Source: Typha latifolia
Lineage: Eukaryota; Streptophyta; Magnoliopsida; Poales; Typhaceae
Direction: 5' to 3'
DNA: 64,000 nt
Assembly: GCA_019914945.1 (NCBI GenBank)
Contig: CM034112.1
Coordinates: 6,518,001 to 6,582,000 of the forward strand
Shown in pieces: positions 1-12,868 of the stretch; position 1 is the stretch's first letter, and every line of letters begins with the position of its first letter. The position numbers and the translations under genes were made by a program. The notes under the pieces are model-generated. The model was given only the letters and a program-made list of their open reading frames with translations, was not told where the DNA came from and did no database searches.

Positions 1-940
1 ATTATCCCCATGCCCAAATAGACTAAGAATTAATTCTATTTTTTCTATTTTGTGTACTCCATCCATCACACATCAGTATATAATTAAATTCATCACAGTT
101 TTCTTTAAATGTCTCAACATACGAAGCTTATCTATCTCTGAGTCAAGATATTTAGTAGTACACCAAACCCTACTAATTATAGAGTGTGATAAGGACTATC
201 AACTACATTTAAAAAAAAAATGGTTGTAAAAGAAAATTTTAAAGATAACCCTACCAATGTGTTTTTTTGCATTTTTAATTTTTTTGAGAGCTGCTTGATA
301 GCAGTTTGTATACTATCCCTTTTTTTATGAAGATATATATTCATTGGTCCAATATTTTTAAACTCCGCTGTAACACTAGGAGTCCTAAGTGTAAAATTGC
401 TACCTCCATATTCTCTTTCTCCCTATATATAAATTGATCTAGATCTTTGAAAGCTACCGCCACTGTTTATCTCATCTTTTCTTTCTCTCTATGCATATTT
501 TTGTTCTCTTTCATTGCCCTCCTTATGTCTCTTCTCATCATCCTCTCCACTCTGCTCACTACTATCATTATCAATGTATATAGAATTATGCATTAATTCT
601 TCACAAACCATTAACTTTCTATTGTATAGATTATTTATCTTTTATTTTGCCAATTAGATGAGCCAACATTTGTTTTCTAACTTCCACGGACACGTGAGTG
701 CAAACTGCTATATTTCCTTACCTTCCAGCTAAATGTTCTTTTAAACGGCTGACACCACCACTCATTTTCTTTCCACACCAATTGCATTTAACACATCTTT
801 TATTTTGATCAATAGTGCTGCAATGTTGTCATCCAAAGTCAGTATCATATGACTTTTTTTTGGAGTCATTGGTATTTTTTGTCTTTTACTACAACTCTGT
901 AAGTAAACATAAACAAAAATCAATATAAAATATAAAATAA
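1..940. other. AT-rich intergenic DNA, no gene seen
   Basis: No open frame with recognisable protein similarity and no clear repeat boundary. The stretch is AT-rich with homopolymer runs. It precedes a CT microsatellite (about 1009-1033) and the degenerate hAT end. Confidence 0.6.
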
Positions 941-957
941 TTTAAAATTTAAGAAAA

Positions 958-1000
958 TAAAACCCTCGTAATTTTTTTTCTAATTTTTTCTTTACTTCTT

Positions 1001-1037
<37 letters not shown>

Positions 1038-1573
1038 TCAGCACTCAGCAGTAGGTCCGCAACAGCACCTGCTGTTGCTTCACCGCAGCAACAGTAGAGG
1101 TCATTAATATTCTCTACTCGATGGAGGAAGAGAAAGAAAGAGGAATTACAAATTGAAAAAAAATATAAAAAAACTCACCCAAGGTCGTTGGAGGTCGAGG
1201 TCATCGGAGAATGTTGTTGGAGGTCTTGGTCGCCGGTGGAAGAGGTGAGTAAGAAGAGAAAGAGAAAGAGAAAGAAAGAAAAGAGAGGGAAAAGAGAGAA
1301 AGAGGCACCCAGGTCGGAACTAACCCGTTCCCGCCTGTTTCGGGCGAGATCGGTCGTTTGTACGGGTGGGATCGGACGATCCCGTCTGAAATGGATCGTG
1401 TATCAGCTGAAACCAACCAATCGACTAGTTTCAGCCAGGATAGGGCTGAATAAATGACCAATCCCATTCGAAACGGGTCAGGTACCGGCGGAAGCCCCTG
1501 AAATGGCCTATACCCCAGTCGAAACCGGCAAGGATAGGACCGATTCGTGGGATCAGCCGAAATGGGAACCTTA
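958..1573 (-). mobile_element. Degenerate hAT-type element, 5' end only
   Basis: Read on the minus strand from 1573, the sequence starts with a decayed copy of the terminal repeat of the hAT element at 59040-62660 (AATGGGAACCTTA on the plus strand against ACTGGGAACCTTG there). It continues through GC-rich subterminal repeats of the type GATCGG/CGAAACGG, then a CT-rich tract. Next comes a leader with clustered CGACCTC and CGGCGACC words and a GT splice donor (about 1185-1250), then a CAGCAG-rich patch (about 1060-1100). That order matches 59040-59530. No transposase and no second terminus is present, so this is a truncated relative. The open frames here are low complexity and are not genes. 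Confidence 0.6.
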
Positions 1574-1639
1574 GATCTCTCCTCTTCTCTCTTCTCGTTT
1601 CTTGATGGTTCCTCAAGGTCTTCTTCAAGCTTCAATAGT

Positions 1640-4105
1640 GGTAAGACCTTGGTTTATGGGGAGGATCTCCTCTCTTCTCTTTGGTGACTCCTAGGGTTTC
1701 CTCATATATAAGAGAGATGCTTAGAAAAGCCCTAAAGTCTCCCTTTTATAGGGGAGAGAGATCGTAGATGATGGATGACTCAGATTTATCATTAAAACCC
1801 TCAAATCCATGTCAATTATGCACATCTTATTGAACTGAACAAAGACCAGTTGACTGGTTCAAAGATTTAGTCGAACAGACTTCATTAGATGCTCTTGAAT
1901 GAACAGTGCATCTCCTAGGAACTATGGCAGTTGATTTACACTATTCCTAGACTGCTACAGTATTTTCAGACAAGTAACTTCAAGTTGATTTCTTCACTTT
2001 AATCACTTAAGTGAAGTGTGCCTTGACCATGAACATAAAAACTAAGGAAGTACATAACTACATAAAGAATTATAGTGTTTTGGAACACAAAACTTTGCAA
2101 CCTATACATTTGCACTATATATTTAATTACAGATATATTCAAGAATAGGAGTATGTCCTTGTTGTGGTGTTCCTATGATCTACTTAAAGAAAAGTGGCAT
2201 AGGCAATTTAGAATTGGGATGGAAACAACAAGGATGTTATGCTTGGTATATGAAATGAAATGGCACTTTAGAAATTTAATCAGGTTTTAATCACATCATT
2301 TGAAGAATTAGTGCATTGACAAACATACTGACATAAAAGGAATAGTTAAAGGGAAAATACTAATTGGTATGTAGATTTGATGACATAGTGCGAGAAGGAT
2401 GTGAGGCATCATATTTGGATATGATTTACGACAGACATGCTTGCGTAAAACATTGTGAATTCTAGGATGTTGAAGAAAAGAATTAATAAATTGAAGTCCG
2501 AAGGGCAATAGTTGGGATCATGTCAAGAAGAGTTATTTGGACTTTCTATCTTGGATTTTCTACCTTGAACTTTCTATCTTGATTCCATCTCTTTCATTAT
2601 ATCTGTCCGGCATCATTTGTTACCCAAGTTGTTGAAGTTTCTCTGCTGATTATTTCATTAATTTTTGTACATTATAGTCTAAAGGAACTAAATGTTATCT
2701 ACAATAGAAAAGAAGAAGAATAGGTTTATTATATGCTTGGAGTCTTTTCATTAATTTTTTTTTTATGATTTTGATTGTTCTTCATAATCTTTCTTTATCT
2801 GAATCTCTAAAAGATCTGAAGCTGTTGAAACTACCAAATTTAAAGCTAAAGGTGGTACTGATCAGTGATAACTGTGCTGGTCGTCCGCATGTCGTGCTGA
2901 TGGTGGCACGAAACTTGGCAACGGGGTGTGCTAGTGTCACACCTCCATATCGGACTATGTATTGCATGAGGTTCGAAATAGATTTTATTGATCCGAAATA
3001 GATCTATTAGAGTAGTAAATTTAAAATATTATATGACGCCTTTCTTTTATTATGTGACAAATATGATATATCATATGAAGCCTATATTATTTAAACTTGT
3101 TTATACTTCAATCATATTATGGAGTATTTAATTATTAATATTAGTTTTACTAAATATATTCAATCATATTATATGTGAATAATATTTTTATTTGACTATT
3201 ACTATATTTTTAATAAAATAGGTTATTTGTAAAAATAATCTAAAGATAAAAAAAAAACTCTAATGTAGACTTTAATACATATATTCAAACCAAAAACCAA
3301 ATATTAATGTGCTGAAAATTCAAAGATATTTTTAAATACCCTAAACATTTCACTAAAATTGTGATAAAGATGTGCCAGTAGCATGCAGGGGCGTGTTGAG
3401 GGCTTGCCAACTAGCATCACCATCATTGTTGATACTTTGAACCTTGAAAATATCATTGTTGGTACTTTATTTTCTTGCTTTATGTTTTTCTAATATTAAA
3501 GTGGGAAGCGAGGCGGTATTCTATTGATGCGAGGAATAAAGGTTGTGCTACCTGCTAGTCATGAGGCATTTTACAGCCCTTTTCCTAGTTAATGAAACAA
3601 ATGCAACAAGAAGGCCAATTGTCATCCCTATGAAATGTTGTTGGAATTGATAATTTGATGATACACATTTAGGATATCATGCTAGTAGTCATGTCATTCA
3701 AAAGGTGCACATACTTAGGTATTTCTAACCACCATTATTGAATTCAAAATATGTACCCAATTATGCTAACTTCCAATTTACTTCCCTCTCCGCTACCATT
3801 TAACAGATTTGTGCATAGAATTCAAATATCTAGATGATTATAGTGGCAATATTTGGTTTGACCCTTCTTTCATGCCCTGTTGTCATTATGTTGGTTTGAT
3901 TTTTGATGATCATGAAACAACTTAGACAATAGGAAATCAAATTTCTAGGAATTTTACTATCACAATATAAGAATTTCAGATAAAAATCTTTCAAATTACA
4001 GATAAAAACTTTAGTATCACTTGATAAGAGAAGCTTTTCTTTTCCAACTTGCAGGACTTGATGGTTTGCTGACCTATTATCTTGTCAGTACACAAATTCG
4101 TATTT
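1640..4105. other. Upstream DNA of the LIL3 exons, no gene resolved
   Basis: AT-rich with short unconvincing open frames. Upstream LIL3 exons were looked for here. One frame near 2810-2860 reads as a Lys/Thr-rich stretch that could recall the linker before the LIL3 core, but it runs into a stop and is not followed by the conserved core. I therefore call no exon. Confidence 0.45.
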
Positions 4106-4112
4106 CAATTAC

Positions 4113-4765
4113 TTTGGTGGAGTTTTTGACCAAACTTCTGCTATAGTAAAAGAATTTCCAAATTGAAATACTGTTTAAACTATTTTCCAAACTAGAATAA
4201 CAGTGAAATCGCTGTCTCAGATAGTGATTTTGAATAAATTAATCAGATTTTCAATAGGCTAAAATGTAAAGAAAAAGTTTAGATTATCATAACTTTGCAT
4301 TGAGTTATCTGTTTATGTCATAAAATATGTCGTTATAAAGATATGAAAAAGATCAATAAGATAGAATAGCATTGTTATTCCCTCAATTAACTGTGCTCAG
4401 AATTGCACAAGAAAGACCATAACTCCTCTAAGTTTTAATTTCATAATAGTTTATAAATCGTTTTCCTTGAAAATGATTTATATATGAATTGCTTTCCCTG
4501 AAAGCATTTTATATAGAAATCAGCAAATTGCTTTCTCTGAAAGCGGTTTATAAAGAAAAAATGGTGAAAAAAAATTGTTGTCTAAGACAATAATTTTCCA
4601 AATAGTTTTTCAGTGTATTAGAAAATTAATTAGTCCACTAAAAATTGTTGTATGAGACAGTAATTTCACTGTTGTACTAGTTCAAGAAAAATTTGAAGAG
4701 TGACATACTTTAGGAAATTGCTTTTACTATAGCAATATTTTCATCAAAAACTCACTTTGATGTAT
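4113..4765. mobile_element. Inverted-repeat (MITE-like) element
   Basis: About 4113-4180 and 4700-4765 are imperfect inverted copies. Both carry CTATAGTAAAAG (or its complement) next to a GAGTTTTTGA word and an AATTTCC word, in mirrored order. The interior is AT-rich and repeats words such as GAAAGC.TTTATA and TGTCTAAGACA. There is no coding capacity. The superfamily is not assignable because I could not fix a target-site duplication. Confidence 0.5.
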
Positions 4766-4904
4766 GTGATTTACTATATGCTTTAACTACTACATGTTAC
4801 TTTAGTGACTTCTATTGGCTACAACCAAGAACTCTGTTCTTCATCATTTTGAACGTTTTGGAAAAGATAAGCTATTCCATCTTATTGAGGTACTTATAAT
4901 AGTG

Positions 4905-6025
4905 TAATCCCAATTCCAACATTTTATAGCATATAAACACCCAATTACACTTTGCCCCTCTTGTATTTTGACTATGTATCATTTTGTCTCTCTATACTAT
5001 AAAAGTATGCAAATATCCCCTTAGACTTTTGAAATGCTGCAACTAAACCCATCTAATAGCCTTCCTTGAGTTAAAACTCACGTGCAAAGTACGTGAACAC
5101 TATATTATTTTCAGATAGACTAAATTATCCTCATGAAGGCCAAAAAAATAATTTTTGGATAGTTTTGCCCTCATCTTCTTTCTTATGCTTTCCTCTTCTT
5201 TCCTATGTCATTTTCTTCCCAAGCATTTTTTAGTTAAATCTGCACCTCTGAATTTATCTCTTGTTATATACAAAAAGAAAGAACTTCATTAAATTAGACT
5301 TTCTGTAACCCAAGAAGCTAAACAGAATATGCAAACATGAGATCTACTATCTATAAATGACTCTCAAATTTACCATTGGATGTTAGAGAAGCTAGATAAG
5401 CAATGAGAAAGAAGTTGTTACCGTGAAAAATCCCAAGCCATCTCTTTCCCAAGCATTTACAGTTAGATCTTCATAAGAAATAATATAACAAATGAATTGG
5501 GAAGGAAACTAACCCATTTCTAATTAGAGCAAAGACTCCTCTATCTCCTTGTCAACATGAGAACAACACCGGGCCTATATGCCACAAACTTTAGTTCATC
5601 TCTTACACTTTGCAAAAACCGAGGAATGCATATGGATTCTCCGATGCTTGAGTACCTTGGCATCTTTGAGAGAGGAATTCAAGGGAAGTTCTGTATGGGG
5701 ATAGCAGATTAAAGAGGAAGAAGAGGGGAAGAAGAAGAGAAGAAGATGGGTTTCTCTTGTTCTCTCTTCTCTCAACTGGCGATGTGGGTTGGTGGTAGGT
5801 AAGAGTAGATAGGAAATTTTATATATTCAGCTGATAAACCTTAATATTTTTTTCCAACTACAAAGGGATAGAAAAGAAATTTCAGGGCTTCTATTAACGG
5901 CATCTAAGGGGTTGTAGCATTTTAAAAATCTATGGAAGTATTTGTATGCTTTTATAGTATAGAGGGGGCAAAGTGATGCATGGTTAAAGTATAGGGAAGC
6001 AAATTAAGCCTAATCCTAATTACAA
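4905..6025. mobile_element. Long-terminal-inverted-repeat element, possibly a non-autonomous MULE
   Basis: The left arm (about 4950-5050) and right arm (about 5890-6000) are inverted copies. They share CTCTATACTATAAAAG, the ACTTTGCCCC word and AAATGCT.CAAC in mirrored order over about 100 bp or more. The 0.8-kb interior holds no gene and ends in a GAAGAG-rich patch near 5710-5760. Long arms without a transposase suggest a Mutator-like non-autonomous element or a foldback element. Class assignment is inference. Confidence 0.55.
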
Positions 6026-6247
6026 TATGATACTGGTGAAACACTGTAGTAGATTTACATAAAAGTGTTAAGTCTCCCTTTAGTGACACACATACCCAAC
6101 AGATGTTCTGCTTAGATTTTCATTTATTAGAATTTCTGCACAATAAGAAAGTCAAAAGATCCTAAACCTTTTGTTTTTTTTTTAAGATGCTCAATTTCTA
6201 CTTAAATCTCAGATATCTCATATGCAATCTTCTTGTGCTCCTTTTAG

Positions 6248-6717
6248 AGGCCAGGAGAAGGAAATGGCTTGAAGATTACCCCGAGGAATCTAGTAATGAT
6301 GATGCCGTAGTCTTTGATACATCAATCATACCCTGGTGGGCCTGGATCAAAAGATTTCATCTTCCTGAAGCTGAGCGACTTAATGGTTGGTTATCGTATC
6401 TCTTTCTTCTGTAAATTTTAGTTACTTCTTATCATTATGTTTGAATTCATGTTATTTATACCTATGCAGGCCGTGCTGCAATGGTTGGCTTTTTCATGGC
6501 TTATTTCGTTGATAGCATGACAGGCTTAGGGCTTGTTGATCAGATGGGAAACTTTTTCTGCAAAACCTTGTTATTTGTAGCTGTTGTAGGCATCCTGATT
6601 GTCAGGAAAAATGAAGACATCGACAACCTGAAGAAACTTCTTGAAGAAATCACATTTTATGACAAGCAATGGCAAGCAGCTTGGGAAGATGACCCTCCTA
6701 CTGATTCCAAAAAATAA
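6248..6717 (+). CDS. LIL3: LIL3-like light-harvesting-like protein, last two exons
   Basis: Two exons (6248-6385 and 6470-6717, stop TAA) are joined by an 84-nt GT-AG intron (6386-6469) that splits a Gly codon. Together they encode the conserved C-terminal part of LIL3: the region with two consecutive Trp before the first helix, the chlorophyll-binding-type segment [16 protein letters not shown], a first membrane helix ending near DSMTG, a second helix [16 protein letters not shown], and a charged tail with the YDKQWQAAW signature. LIL3 proteins sit in the thylakoid membrane. They bind chlorophyll and are known to anchor geranylgeranyl reductase and protochlorophyllide reductase. The first exon boundary is the acceptor CTTTTAG at 6241-6247, which needs a G from the previous exon to make Glu. 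The transit peptide and N-terminal half were not found in the upstream 6.2 kb. The gene is therefore either split by a long intron reaching beyond the window or is a 3' duplicate. The reading frames themselves are intact. Confidence 0.85.
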
Positions 6718-7289
6718 CTGAATTTGGCTAACATGATGCTTTGCGTTTTTGTTTCATAATCTCTTTTATCTTCTTAATGCACTAAATCTAGAACTTGAAT
6801 ATTCTCTGAATAAGAAGAAATTCTTTTGTTAAAGAACTAAGATTAATGTTTGGCAATTTCAGAGCATGTACTTTCTTTCAAAGCCAATTATTTTCTGTGA
6901 GTTTCATGTTGCTACTTGTTAGTCCATCTTAAATTTGTGGTTCTGAATTTTTTTCGTGTTTGTTATTATTCTTTCAACGTCTGTTTTTAAATTCATCTTT
7001 ATAATTTGTATGAGAACATAACCTGCTCTTTAATACAAGTTACTAAACTTACTTCCGACAACTTACCTTATTTTAACATGGTATATCAGAAGTCTTATCT
7101 TTCTAACCCTTTTGCTTACTTGCAAATTTGGTTGAAATTATATTTTGTGAATAAATGGGCTGAGCCCGGTTATGAATATTAAAGGGTAGAATGTACAAGG
7201 TTAAAGGGCACAAAGATTAGAAAAGTGAATGGAGGATATTTTTGCTCTTTTGCTGGGTAAAGAGATTTCGTTTTTTCTTCTTTTTTGAT
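6718..7289. other. 3' flank of LIL3, no gene
   Basis: AT-rich 3' untranslated and intergenic sequence. No recognisable coding segment or element end is visible up to the LINE remnant. Confidence 0.5.
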
Positions 7290-7795
7290 TAAAGGAGCTG
7301 TGAGATCAGCTATATATTAATGGGCAGGGGTTAGAGAACCTCGGGCCTCAGCATAGGTAATAAGAGCCAGCTCCGGGGAAGAGGGGTTAGCACCCCACCT
7401 AGAGCATCAAAAGAGTCATGTCCTACAAAACGAACAACCTAATTGACTGCCATATTACAACCTCTAAAGGTATGCACAAAGAGAAAATAAAAATAAATTA
7501 CAAATAGTTCTGTAGCGGTGAGTAGCATTTCATATGCACCAAAGGCCCTCATCCAGGTTGTTGATCGTATTGATGAGGATAGTGGAATCCTGTTCAATAA
7601 TAATGTGATTGACCTTGAGTCGAGCAGTAGTAGGCAGCTACCAAACGGAGGGTTTGGGCCGTTGCTTCAAGGGCTGAGCCCACAACGATTGGATGGGTAG
7701 ACTAGAGCGTCTTGAGTCATTGATGGTTTCACGCCAAGAACCTAACCCCGCCATCTTTGCTCAGAGGCTTCCACAAGTCCACAATAACTATGCTA
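7290..7795 (-). pseudogene. LINE (L1-type) remnant, RNase H tail
   Basis: On the minus strand, broken frames read like the C-terminal RNase H domain of plant L1-type LINEs. There is a segment with repeated Ile-Asn and Asn-Leu-Asp-Glu-Gly, then a FVHTFRGCNMAVN-type segment followed by VVRFVGHDSFD. That resembles the usual Phe-x-His-x-x-Arg-x-x-Asn-x-x-Ala-Asp motif. Several stops and frameshifts are present, so it is dead. It may belong to the same LINE as the reverse-transcriptase remnant at 16650-17470. Confidence 0.5.
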
Positions 7796-9509
7796 AACAG
7801 CTACATAATCTAGCAGGGCCAACACAGGTCACGACATACCATCAAGATACAACTAAAATTACTAATACATGAGTACACTATAATTTGGCATGTATTAGAC
7901 AAATCATCGTCTACACAATAGAGTACAAATATTAAATAATGGTACAACTCAATATCTGGATAAACTATCTTCTATACTATTTCACGTCTATAGCTCACTT
8001 CATCTTTATTCTAAAATATCTCTTTATGATATCTCAAGTCGCTATCACGTACTATAATATCTAGAGAGTTATAAAAGAAATAAAGTGAGTCATGAGCAAA
8101 ATGGTGAGTGAATAGACAATTCTAAATTAGTAATGTCAAACAGAGAGTAAATCATATACTAGATAATATGAATCAAAAGAATATTATGTCATAAATGAGT
8201 ATATAGATGTCCTCAATAATACATAAATGAAAGATAGATTTCATATCATAACTGATAAAAGTATATAATTCTTGACAATGAATAAATAAATCTCTATGCC
8301 ATATTATCATCATAACATTTTCTTAAATATGATACATATGATACATGCCGACCATGATCATATTATGATACTCAATGCACTCACATATGATGTATAATAA
8401 CCACTTGAAAATCAGGTATATCAAATGATAATAAAATCATATGCATTCAACATCTTAGACATCAATGTTACCTCTAAAAATCGTCATCATACTAGACCAC
8501 TATGCATAGTCAACATCCAATATCAGGTCTCATAATCCAGCCCGAAGGCTCAGAGCATATCCTGCCAACGCCCCCGCCCGGCACGAACACATGCACGCCC
8601 ACGCACCCACACGACATGCGCGACGCACACGACAGGTCAAATGGGGCCCGTCACACACAGATACACTCCTGTGCACATATAGTCATGACATCATTAAATA
8701 ATACTTGTTAACATATCCATGCTCACATAATCCAATACTAAATAACTCATACTATCAGCCAAATAAACATGTTAACATATGAATATCCAAGTCCATAATA
8801 TTATACATTATACCACTACATAATCTGGTAGGACTCACACAGGCCACAACAAACTATCAAGATACAACTAAACAACTGATACATGAGTATACTATAATCT
8901 GACATGTATTATATAAATCATCGTCTAATACAATAAAGTACAAATATAATAAATAACGATACAACTCAATTTCTATACAAATTATCATCTATACCGTCTC
9001 GCACATATAACTCACCTCATCAATCTAAAATTAAAATATCTTCTCAGGATATTTCAAGTTGCTATCACATACCACATATCTGGGGGGTTAGAAAATAAAT
9101 AGAGTAATGAGCAAAAGGCTCAGTGAATAGACATTACCCCGAATTAGTAATGTCAAACAGAGAGTAAATTATGTATTAGATAATATGAATCAGAAAGAGC
9201 ATCATGTCATGAATGAATATATGAATGTATCATTAATAATACATAAATAAAAAGTAGATAACATGTCATAACTAATAAATTATATAATCATCGATAATAA
9301 ATAAACAAATTTCTATGTCATACTATCATCATAACTCTCTCTTATATATGACACATGATGCATATCGACCATGATGATGTTATGATATCAAATGCAATAA
9401 TATATGATGTATATTGACCACTTAATAATTAGGTAATCAGATGATAATGAATTCATATGCATTTATTAATATTTCAGTTATCAATTTCAGCTCTATATGT
9501 CATCATTAT

Positions 9510-12441
9510 TGAAACACCCACTTCCAAATATCATGTGTTTCTCACGTGGAGAATTTCCATGTGATTCTCACGTGAACTGTCAGTTAAATAATCTCACAAA
9601 GTATCTGAATAAGTCAAGAAATACCATAATAATCCAACAAATAATCCAAAATTACAATATCACAGGCCTCAACAAGCCTCTAGGAATACAAGTCCATCAC
9701 AAATTTTAAAACATAAATACCCTCGCACGGGCTAAGTCCAACTAAAAGTAATAGAATAGACAAATACTAAAATAGAGGAATGAATCTGCTACTCCTCGAT
9801 ATCCGCATCCTCCATAATCAGCTCTGAAATATTTCCACCAAAATGGCGGTGAGCACGGGGCCCAGCAAGTAAAATCCAATAATAATCTAAGAATATTACA
9901 TGATAAGTAGAAATGCAAATCCATAACATGTTAGGGAAAGTGTACATTATGACTTTTAATAACTTTCATCATTATAGTTTATTTTACATAGAAATCCACA
10001 CAGAAGTCGAGTCATAATGACATATCTCATAAAGCACCATAAAATCGAGGGGGACTAGTCATCTAGCGGTAATATCGCCCGTACATGCCTAGCGACGCTG
10101 CATATGACCGGTTGTCTATGGCCATCAGACTAAGAACCCTAGTCGTAAACCCATCAACACCGCTCTAGTAATCATCGCTTAGAGTGGAATCATCACATAC
10201 GGCAGTTAAAAGCACACAGCTCGATAGACGTCCTGACACTTGTGTCCTCGGTACTGCTAGGACTACAATCCCTACCTCTCAATCATTTTTTTTTAATATC
10301 ATACTAGACTAGCCTCCAACTAGGGCAGTGTAATCACTTGAATGCTCCACCAGCTATCGACCTCAGGTGTAGACCGCTAATATAATATTATATAATACAC
10401 TCTACCCTTAACCTCGGGTTGAGTGGGTGAAAGGGGTACTGCCTAGCTGGGACTTGACTAACAAAGTAACAATGATGCGTGCACGTGGTGCCATGGTCTT
10501 TATTATTCATTTAACATAATCATCAAATAACCGGTATTATAAACAAGCATAGAATCTATCATACATGTGCGTTAAGTGATAAATAATGCAAGTAAGAATT
10601 GACACGTAATTAAATGCAAGAATAAAATATTATGTAATTTTACAAGTTTAAACGACATTAGATTAAAATAGATAAGAAATGACATAAGTATGCAATTTTT
10701 GTAGGCTATTATAGAATTCTACTCGCTTGAGATATTTTTGGAATCCGTCTTACTCTACTAATCAGTTGGCTTTTCTTGATTTTCGAGATCCTTCCCGCAC
10801 AATAATGGATCTAATAATTTATAAATAAAATAAACATAAGATTAATGGACTTATAGACTAACTCTCTTGTTGTATGAATTTAAGTTTGATTTTCTAGGTC
10901 CGAAATATTATTTGTCTTAATTTAAAAAAATAATGGTCATTTAGAGTCGTTTACAATGTAAGTGTCGAAGATAAATGAAAAGACTAATAAATTCAAATAT
11001 CTAATTTTATTATGCATAAATCCTAATTTTATTAATAACATGGTTGAGAAAAATTTAATTAATTACAATTTATGTAGCTAATAGAATTTTAAAAAAAAAT
11101 AACAGACTAATAATGAATAAATTAGTCTTAGGGTTAATCGTTGGGCTGGGCTCAAGGCCTAGCAAATTAGGTGAGAGAGAGTGGGCTGCAAACCTACCTA
11201 CAGCCCACTAGACTAGAGATAGTGGACTGGACTCAAGAGCCCAATCCAACAGAGTGAGAAGGTGGGCGACCTACCACAGCCCACCAGGTTCTAAGGCACT
11301 CTGGACTGGGCTCAAGGGCCCAGTCCAGCAAGATGAGATGGTGGACTGGGCTCCAGAGCCCAGTCCAACAGAGTGAGGAGGTGGGCTCGGGCCTACCGCA
11401 GCCCACTAGAAACTAAGGGGGGGTGGATTGGGCTCTAGACCCCAGTCCACCGAGGCCTTAGAGAAGGTTTGAGGACCTGGGCTACAGCGCAGCCCACGCC
11501 ACAGCCCAGAGAGAGAGAGTGGTGCTCCTTGTCTCCTTGCTAGAGAAGAAGAAACAGATGAGAAATGGGTGTTGCTGCCGGTGATCCCCGTCACCAGCAG
11601 CCCCCAGCTCTGGCAACTCCTCCCCAAGTCGACTTGGGTGCATGAGTGATCAGAGCCTCCGGCCAGTGCGGTCGGAGGGTGAGAGTTGAGGAACTCCATG
11701 GCCGGCGACCATAGAGCTTCCTAACTCAGTGTTAGGTGGGCTCGAAGCCCTCATCTCGAGTACCTACCCCTTCCATGTGAAGAGGTGGGTCAGTCGAGGC
11801 TGACGAGCGAGGCCACCACCATCGGTGGTGGCCGCTTGTGCCAAAGAAACCCGGCGGTGGGAGGAGACATGGCATCGCCTCCCTCGCGCCCCATGGGTAC
11901 CCAATTTGGGTACCCACAGCAAGGGGCTGAAGCGGGGAAACTTCCCAGACCGGTGGGTGGTCGACCCGAGGTTGTCGGCCGACGAATTTCTCCAATGAAA
12001 GCATACATAAATAAATTCCTAATTACACATGATTAACTAGGCTATTTTCAAATTAAACTAAAGAGGGGATGGAGCCTAACTTGAGGATCGAGATGAGGGG
12101 GGTTTGGTTGGCTGCCGATGCTCCGATGACTCGTTGCCCGCGACGAGAACTTCGGTGGCTCGGGAGAGAAAAGAGAGAAGGGAAGAGCGAGGAAGAGGAA
12201 TTGCAAAAAGAAGAGAACTCGAGGGGAAGAGGTATAGTTTAAATAGAGAAGAGGTGGAGAGGGCAACGGAATGGAGTTAACTCCACTCTAGCGCACTTCT
12301 CACCCACCTCTCGCAACTGACTGCAAGAGGTGGGGGAGGAGAAAGAAGAGGTTAGCGCACGCACCAGGCGCGTGCACTACGGTTAAAGTGCACGCACATG
12401 GCGCGTGCGCTGATTTTTGTTTTTTTTAAACGGGTGTTACA
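9510..12441 (+). mobile_element. Element B: coding-free TG...CA element with 5-bp target duplication
   Basis: Begins TGAAACACCC and ends GGGTGTTACA, an imperfect inverted terminal repeat in TG...CA form. It is flanked on both sides by ATTAT (9505-9509 and 12442-12446). Removing it restores the continuity of family-A unit A2. The interior (2,932 bp) has an AT-rich part (10500-11100), a hairpin-unit array (11140-11470), a GC-rich part (11700-12000) and a GA-rich part (12100-12340). It has no reverse transcriptase or gag similarity. The format is that of a solo LTR or a large non-autonomous LTR-type element. Confidence 0.7.
11140..11470 (+). repeat. Array of GGGCTC/GAGCCC hairpin units
   Basis: Four degenerate units near 11228, 11305, 11345 and 11425 each contain a near palindrome of the form GACTGGGCTC-(2-3 nt)-GAGCCCAGTC, followed by an A/G-rich spacer such as CAACAGAGTGAG and then GGTGGGC. 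Units could fold individually. They lie inside element B. Confidence 0.65.
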
Positions 12442-12868
12442 ATTATACTAGACCACTGTGCATAGTCAATACCCAGTACCCAGTCTCAACATTATGCCCG
12501 AAAGCTCAGAGCTCTGCCATCCGCAAAGAATATCTCAAATATAACCATACCCTGCCATGCGCTAAGGGTATCAACATCCATCTAGACCGAGCACCCTTCT
12601 AGTTGATAGAAATCTCGTGAGGATAACTCGCCACATATACCCTAGCAAACGGCATGTGTCCGAATGTCTGCTGCGCACACAAACTAACGACCTCGGATAT
12701 AAGGCCAACAAGATTGTGACTATGTCGAGCGATGAATCATCCACCAAGCGCGTTCTAACCCTCGCGCTCACTCGGGTATACTCACGCTTTCTATCAACTA
12801 TCATATCAATCACATTTCATGCTTTCCTTCTAAATGACAGATTATGCATATATCCAATATGATGTTAA

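Noticed and set aside
1188..1635. Frames of 65-144 codons
   Set aside because: They are translations of hAT subterminal repeats and CT/GA strips, explained by the degenerate element.
2765..3001. Possible upstream exon of LIL3
   Set aside because: A short Lys/Thr-rich stretch is suggestive, but the conserved Trp-rich core that should follow is missing and a stop follows at once.
11406..12266. Several 70-97-codon frames in GC-rich DNA
   Set aside because: They lie in the hairpin and GC-rich parts of element B, overlap on both strands and have no recognisable motif.
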